From: Liopterus haemorrhoidalis
Lineage: Eukaryota > Arthropoda > Insecta > Coleoptera > Dytiscidae
Direction: 5' to 3'
Assembly: GCA_963971575.1 (NCBI GenBank)
Contig: OZ020616.1
Coordinates: 19,603,535-19,667,534, forward strand
Length of the DNA stretch: 64,000 nucleotides
How positions within the stretch are numbered: the first letter of the stretch is position 1; each line of letters starts with the position of its first letter. Positions 58,765-64,000 of this stretch are shown here, piece by piece. The position numbers and the translations under genes are program-made. Below the pieces are notes generated by a model. That model ran no database searches. It was not told the origin of the DNA and saw only the letters and a list, made by a program, of their open reading frames with translations.

Positions 58765-59060
58765 ACTTTACCGTTGCTGGGCCAGCAACTGATACATCAA
58801 TGGGCCAGCTAACGTCCACGGGGACACCGGGGTACTGGCCCAGTGCAAAATGCCAGCACTGGACCAATGCGAAATGCCAGCACTGGCCCAGTGCGAAATG
58901 CCAGCACTGGCCCATTACTTTCAATGCACTTTACCGTTGCTGGGCCAGCAACTGATACATCAATGGACCAGCTAAGGGCCACGGGACACCGGGGTACTGG
59001 CCCAGTACGAAATGCCAGCACTGGCCCATTACTTTCAATGCCGGCGAGTATGTGCTTTAC
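58765..59060. repeat. 160-bp duplication with a 24-bp minisatellite
   Basis: A unit starting tgcactttaccgttgctggg occurs at about 58765 and 58925. Within the first copy, tggcccagtgcgaaatgcca plus gcac (24 bp) is repeated three times (58836-58907). All the frames across it are repeat-derived. Confidence 0.85.
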
Positions 59061-59241
59061 CAGTACTGGTCCGGATAAAAATGTTTGCTGGGAAGGTAGC
59101 AATGGTGAGCCATTTGGCTAGGACAGTCTGTAACATATATTGAAAAATATTTAGGTTTTAAGGTAATTTAATAGTCATTTCATGGAATAAAGAAGAAAGT
59201 ATTGTAATAGAATGAAAATAACTTCAGCTAGTTTTACTTAC

Positions 59242-59452
59242 GTATAAGGACGTGGGGTGTAACTGGTCTTGTCCTAGAGCCAGATTCAATGATTTCCTCG
59301 CTGGGTGGTTCTGTGCCCTCCAGAGGAGGTACATCAGACACCCGCCGGACGATGGCTGGAACGGAGAGGTGACTTTTGGCGTCATCTTCGACGGCAGCTG
59401 CGCTTCCATTCTCCAGGATTGTTACAGCACCATGAGAACCACTGCACCCCAT
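59242..59452 (-). CDS. first coding exon, stathmin-domain-like protein
   Basis: Minus-strand exon from ATG at 59452 to the donor C|GTAAGT (exon ends at 59242). It encodes MGCSGSHGAVTILENGSAAA and continues with an acidic, Pro/Glu-rich stretch and RPVTPHVLI, 70 codons plus one base. Gly2 with Cys3 and Ser is a good N-myristoylation plus palmitoylation signal, so the product is probably membrane-anchored, like the MGC start of vertebrate STMND1. The start is supported by a TGA six codons upstream in frame (59470-59468) and by A at -3 with G at +4. An out-of-frame ATG lies 11 bases upstream. The partner exon is at 36226-36488. Upstream exons and the promoter were not identified. Confidence 0.78.
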
Positions 59453-60776
59453 ACTGTAGCCATCTAGTCAACCACTTAAACAATATCAAAATCAATAAAC
59501 ATAAAAATATAAAGATAGTAATAAATTATATATAGTATAACTCAGCGATTCCCAAACTGCGCGCCGCGGCGCTCTGGGGCGCACAGATCCCCACCCCGAC
59601 GCGCTAGGTCTTTAATCCTAAATAGCAACAACAATATATCACATCTACAGAATCACACGTATTGCTGAATAAATTAGCTAATCTTGTATATATAAAAATC
59701 TATTTCTGTTTGTCTGTTCTTTATGCAAAGACAAACCGATAGACCAATTTTTACCAAATTTAGTACAAGTGGGTAAAATAATCCGAGCAAGGTTTTAGTG
59801 AGGGTTCCAACTTCGTCCATGCCCTCCTAGGGAACGTTATGGGGGGAAACCGTCAGTTTCACACTCTCCGTGCAGCTTGAATTGATTACGTAGGATAAAC
59901 CTTAAGAGATATATTGACATAATGAGGACAAAAAATGTAAATCTTAACTACATCTAAAAAAAGTTCGCGACAGCATATACCTATCATGCACCGACATTGT
60001 GTATTGCGCAATTTTCTGTTTTTAAACGTAATAGTTTTTGTATTATAAAGTTTGTAGGTGCATAACATCGGAGTTTTAAGTGATTTATTAATTATTTTAG
60101 AATAATAAATTAGAGCATTTCACGTAGGATCATCTGACGTTAAATGTATTTAACACTTAACATCAAAGATTAATAATAACGGAGTTATCATAGCGTAAAC
60201 AGAAGCTCGAAATGCAAATATGTTAAGAGTTGTGGAAATTGTCAACAGATGGCACTGCAAGTTAGTTGTTTCTTCTCCTATTTTTTATAGTATAAGAAGT
60301 CGTTTCGGGACAAGGGCCGCATGCAGCCCGCGGGACATTTGTTTGACGCCCCTGTTTTAACGGATTGATATTCAAAGAACTTGACACTCGAACAAAAAAT
60401 TTGAGCAAAATCCGGTTTTGAACCTCGAACAAAAACTCAAAATCGAACAAAGAATCACGTGGATTCCAGATGAAAGAAGAGTATTCACCTTCCAGTGAAT
60501 AGTAATATCCCTCCTCCTATTATTATTGATTGATTATTCTACAATATTTTTTATGTATGCACTAGAATAAATAAAAACGTTCAATTATTGAAATTGACTT
60601 GAAAATCGAACAGTCTTTTAGAAAGTACCTATTGTGTTGGAAGTATAAGTTCTACTGTACATATTTACTTTTATATACATGGGCGCCCGCAGTAAGAGGC
60701 AAGGTGCAGCACTTCCCCCTCCTCTGGAGTCATAAGCGGTTCCTCATGTAGAGCCAAGGATCCGTGGCTCTACCAT
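59453..60776. other. region 5' of the host gene, with hAT ends
   Basis: At 59544 cagcgattcccaaactgcgc is a hAT-style left end, and at about 60351 the sequence read backwards begins caggggcgtcaaac, a hAT-style end. No 8-bp duplication links them, so these are treated as relics. No promoter element or upstream exon is convincing. Confidence 0.4.
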
Positions 60777-62550
60777 CAGGGGCATACCTAGGGTAAATGG
60801 CGCCCATGGCAAACATTAAAATTGTGCCCCTATCCAAACATGTCACATCCACTTTTTGAAAATTTAAAATAACTTGGCTGGAAATCTTTATATATAAAAC
60901 TGAATATTTGTGGCTATGTCCGGAAATTCTAACTCACTTCCAGATATGCTACCGAGTTGAAATTTTGCATACAGGTAGGAAATGCCTTCTTCGTAACTAG
61001 AAAAATCGAAAATATCAAAAAAGTCCCACTAGAAACGAGAAATTAATAATTTAGTTTTTAATTATATTGGACCATTGGAATATCTATTAAATATGCAGTG
61101 AGAGGATAGGAATTTTCGTTCAATAGTTGATTGGATGACTACAGCTCAAATATTGTCGGTAAACAGCACTGATCTTTATTCAGTCATTTAGCAAAACTAT
61201 GATTAGTCTATGTAGAACGAGACAACATCTATATTATATTTTTTTATTTTTGCCGATATTTATGAATTTTATTATTTTGGTTTATTTATTTTTGCTTTAA
61301 ACGAATCTGTTTTAAAAACAGTTTGACATATTTTAACCAACATATTTTAGTATGATAATAGATTAAAACCAGGATACAAACAGAGGCCATATAGCTTCTT
61401 AAAATTCACATTGTAAGGGAGTGTTTCGGGATTAAAACTGTTAACTTAAAAACTTAAAATATCTTTATAACATATTTTTTTTTAATTAAACCCCGAAAGG
61501 AGTAAATTGCCTTTTTTTATTTTATAGACCGGGAGCTCATGACATTTTTGGTCTCCGATTTCATACAGCATGCCTTTTGGAGGAGAGAATATTTACCCCG
61601 TGACAACAAAAAAGGGATGGTACTAAACCCCTGCATGCTTTCCGGTCAAAGGGAAAATTGCATTTCCACTTGCACAAAATTTTTGTGTTTTTCTCTGATT
61701 TAATATTGCTTGCCCTTTTGTCAAAAGAAAGTTATAACAAATTTATGGTCTTTTAATTATAGGCATGCTGTATGAAAACGCGGAAAATCATATTTTTTTA
61801 TTACAAGATCACATGACCGTTTGAGCCTTTTGGGACCCTCCGAATCGCATGCATATATTTAAAAGACTTTAAATTTGTTATAACTTTCTTTTGACAAAAG
61901 GGCAAGCAATATTAAATCAGAGAAAAGCACAAAAATTTTGCGTTTAAGTGGAAATGCAATTTTCCCTATGACCGGAAAGCGTGCAGGGGTTTAGTACCAT
62001 CCCTTTTTTGTTGTCACAGGGTAAATATTCTCTCCTCTAAAAGGCATGCTGTATGAAATCGGAGACCAAAAACTGTCAGGAGCTCTCGGTCTATTATAAA
62101 ACGTCCTGAAATTCGGAAAACATATTTTCTCCATGATGTAAGCATCCACAAAAAAGATTTTTTTTGAAATTCGACCCCTAAGGGGGGTGAAATATGATAA
62201 AATATGATTTCAAGGATTCCTCAATGTATCTTGGAACCAATAAGATATCGACTTAATTTTTGCTTATAAAGGTTACAAATATTTATAAACGAAATTCAGA
62301 ATTTTGCCCTAAACAACACTTAAATCTACATTCGGGGTCAATTGTAGAACGCTTCGCATTTCCTATGTTTATTGAGATAACATTCCCTTTAGAAACTTAT
62401 TGAGTTTTTTTTTAAATAATTTCACCCCTAAAGGGGCAAAATGTTTTTCACTTTTTTTATTCTTTTTTTTTGTTTTTGTCATTTTGCGCCCCTTTTAAAG
62501 TGGTGCCCAGGGCACGTGCCATGCCTGCCATACTCCCAGGTACGCCTCTG
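60777..62550. mobile_element. hAT-type element holding a long hairpin
   Basis: The left end caggggcatacctagg and the right end read backwards, cagaggcgtacctggg, are inverted repeats. The flanks tctaccat (60769-60776) and tctaccat (62551-62558) are a perfect 8-bp duplication. No coding sequence. The middle contains a large inverted repeat (61521-62100). Confidence 0.93.
61521..62100. repeat. inverted repeat with about 240-bp arms
   Basis: The left arm (61521-61760) and right arm (61851-62100) are inverted copies with only scattered differences, from tttatagaccgggagctc outward to aaatttatggtctttt inward. The loop of about 90 bases itself contains aggcatgctgtatgaaa, also present in the right arm. 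Transcription would give a near-perfect double-stranded stem. Confidence 0.92.
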
Positions 62551-62908
62551 TCTACCATTGCAAAATTATGACAACACCATCACAAATTAATCATTGAAAA
62601 GCTTTTATTTTCCTTAAAAATACAATAAATACAATTAAACATATACTCGTTTAAGTACGGAACGCTGCTATTGCCATGTATTTGATGCGACGAAACACGC
62701 TTTGTATTTATTTAGGCAGGTGAGCCAAATCGAAACTGGCTCCGTTTTCAGACGGTTTGTATGCCTCCGAGGAGAGTTGGCTGGTAAAACCGGGTGGTCA
62801 GTTCATGCGGTAGAATTTCACTAAAGCGAGCCAGCTAGAACTTAGTTAGCTAGCCCGTTAGTTCTAGTTAAGCATCGCGTATTATAGTGTGTTTTTTTAC
62901 TGTCTCGT

Positions 62909-62932
62909 GTCGTGTGTGTGTGTGTGTGTGTG
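62909..62932. repeat. (GT)n microsatellite
   Basis: About 11 GT units, just upstream of the ZMYM1-like pseudogene start. Confidence 0.9.
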
Positions 62933-62956
62933 GTTTGTTTTGTGTTACTATTGGAA

Positions 62957-63480
62957 ATGAACAGTATCAGTAACCTTTTGAAAAAAACATTTTCTTCGTA
63001 TTCCCTCGAGAAAAAACTCGAAATAAAACAACTGGGAAGACCGCTACCGGATTTGGACATTTCAAAAACTTAGAATGTTTCTGCCTCTGCTTCTAAAACA
63101 CGCACAAGAAAATTTAATAGAAACATTTAAAGAACAATTAGATTTGCGGATGCGACGAATAGCAAGCTGTTTTTTGTTTTCCTTGCGTTTTATTCGGGAA
63201 AGAATTGACATGGACGAAGAACGATATTACGGATTTAGTGCACATCTTGGAAAAAATGAAAACGCATAAGAAATCGAAGATACATATGAACAATGTTTTC
63301 AGTTTTTCTATCCTTGGCAAGTCAAATTAACCCAGTTAGTTAGTTAAAATTTTTGACGCACAGCAACAAAGGCTATTTGCGCCTTAAATTAACCCAGTTG
63401 AACTCAGCCTATAGAAACGCAGTAGTAGAACACAACGAAAGAGTTGACAAAAACAGGTACGTTTTAAACATCTATAATAT
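62957..63480 (+). pseudogene. ZMYM1-like (TTF-type) hAT transposase, N-terminal part, decayed
   Basis: It starts MNSISNLLKKTFSSYSLEKK and LEIKQLGRPLPDLDISKT, then a stop. In shifted frames it gives a NVSASASKTRTRKFN stretch, the zinc-finger phrase SKL-F-CFPC-V-LFGKELTW (visible once a 2-base excess in a T run near 63174 is allowed for), and NDITDLVHILEKMKTHKKSK followed by IHMNNVFSFSILGKSN. It then continues RNAVVEHNERVDKNRYVLNI. This is the order in zinc finger MYM-type protein 1-like hAT proteins (LGRPxPD, CFPC, TDLxHLSEKxKKHExSxxH, LLGK, HNExVxKNRYVL). Most of the RNase H-like core lies beyond the window or is lost. Confidence 0.8.
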
Positions 63481-63484
63481 AATA

Positions 63485-64000
63485 CCCCAATCTGTGTCCC
63501 TGGCTGTCTGGGTGCGTGGAAAGAATTGAAGCGAGGTTCTTATTATATAGTAGTATTAATTTATGTATTGGACAGTAGTGTGCTGTGAATTTTAGTTTCC
63601 AGTGTTGCCAATAAATTATTAAAAATGACAGTTGTGTTTTTCATTAAAAAATCACTTTACAATTATTAATTTAGTTGTGAAATACACGGATCGGTTTTTT
63701 TACGAAACACAGAAAAACGTTATCCTTCCGTGATATTCGACATTTTTGATTAAAATTATTATTAGCAGAAAAATAATTATTTTAAAAAATATTTGGTTTG
63801 ATGAAAGTAAGTAAGAAAAATGTGAATTTTTTTTCTTTATTATTATTTTTTCAATGCTTTATTATTTTTTTTTATTTCTACGATTTCTAATTATTTAAAT
63901 AGTGATTATTTTATCTGTCTATTAGTTTTTGGCGTTCTTGCTTCTTTTTTATAATAAATTAATATATTTCACTAAAAATAGTAGCAGCAAGATTCCGACA
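63485..64000. other. AT-rich end of window, nothing recognised
   Basis: Low-complexity AT-rich DNA with no frame above 60 codons and no terminal repeat. Confidence 0.5.

Larger units (their letters stand above)
57366..59092 (+). mobile_element. TIR element with DUF4806-like exon and minisatellite
   Basis: Both ends are cccagcaaacatt in inverted orientation (57366 and 59092). No clear target duplication is seen, so the superfamily is open. The interior has a splice-flanked segment with a DUF4806-like pattern (58203-58335), a 146-bp hairpin (58462-58607) and a tandem array (58765-59060). Confidence 0.6.
36489..59241 (-). other. intron of the stathmin-like gene, about 22.7 kb
   Basis: The donor is GTAAGT at 59241-59236 and the acceptor is tgtttttttcag ending at 36489. 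The phases are compatible with direct splicing of the two exons, but additional internal exons of phase 1-1 cannot be ruled out. The intron carries many transposons, including hAT, mariner, LINE and piggyBac relics, most with exact boundaries. Confidence 0.65.

Noticed and set aside
58646..59121. Repetitive frames with repeating QCWHFAL or RNASTGP units
   Set aside because: They translate the 24-bp minisatellite. All frames are open because 24 is a multiple of three and no unit has a stop.
59544..60351. A hAT element defined by cagcgattcccaaac on the left and caggggcgtcaaac read backwards on the right
   Set aside because: The two ends differ from each other and lack a shared 8-bp flank, so they probably belong to different relics.
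63075..63269. 64-codon plus frame beginning MFLPLLLKHAQENL
   Set aside because: It is an off-frame reading of the ZMYM1-like pseudogene; the family motifs appear in the neighbouring frames.

Overview
The window looks like intergenic and intronic chromosome of an AT-rich arthropod, almost certainly an insect. There are spliceosomal introns and no bacterial-style operons. The sequence is a dense bed of mariner/Tc1, pogo, hAT, PIF/Harbinger and piggyBac relics, a non-LTR retrotransposon and a probable solo LTR. I cannot name the species from sequence alone.

Only one host gene is supported. It lies on the minus strand and spans at least 36226-59452. An exon at 59242-59452 encodes an MGCSGS N-terminus (a likely N-myristoylation/palmitoylation signal) and ends in a consensus GTAAGT donor. 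An exon at 36226-36488 follows a pyrimidine tract plus CAG. The split codon matches across the pair (one base, then two bases). The predicted product is 157 aa, and its C-terminal half resembles the stathmin core. The intron of about 22.7 kb is filled with transposons.

Layout: 1-561 is the end of a hAT copy. 562-5322 holds old mariner relics. 5323-9330 holds a pogo relic and several MITEs. 9331-16511 holds Tc1 and mariner-in-hAT relics, MITEs and a hairpin. 16516-17046 is a probable solo LTR. 18180-25860 holds deleted mariners, MITEs and tandem repeats. 26905-31486 holds a mariner fragment and two hAT elements with nested insertions. 33214-35105 is a three-level nest (Harbinger, then hAT, then Harbinger-type MITE). 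37269-49294 holds a repeat family with tRNA-like boxes, coding hAT relics, a palindromic mariner and a near full-length mariner. 49302-51139 is a LINE with target-site duplication and one stop codon. 52153-57092 is another nest (hAT, then piggyBac, then two hAT-type inserts). 57366-59092 is a TIR element with a DUF4806-like exon. 60777-62550 is a hAT-type element holding a hairpin of about 240-bp arms. 62957-63480 is a ZMYM1-like hAT pseudogene.

No transposase I can read is intact, so the elements look dead or non-autonomous. Their boundaries are often exact: 8-bp duplications for hAT, TTAA for piggyBac, TA for Tc1/mariner, TAA/TTA for Harbinger. This allows insertion order to be read, in one case with a paralogous empty site inside the window. 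No rRNA gene, functional tRNA gene, CRISPR array or operon was seen.
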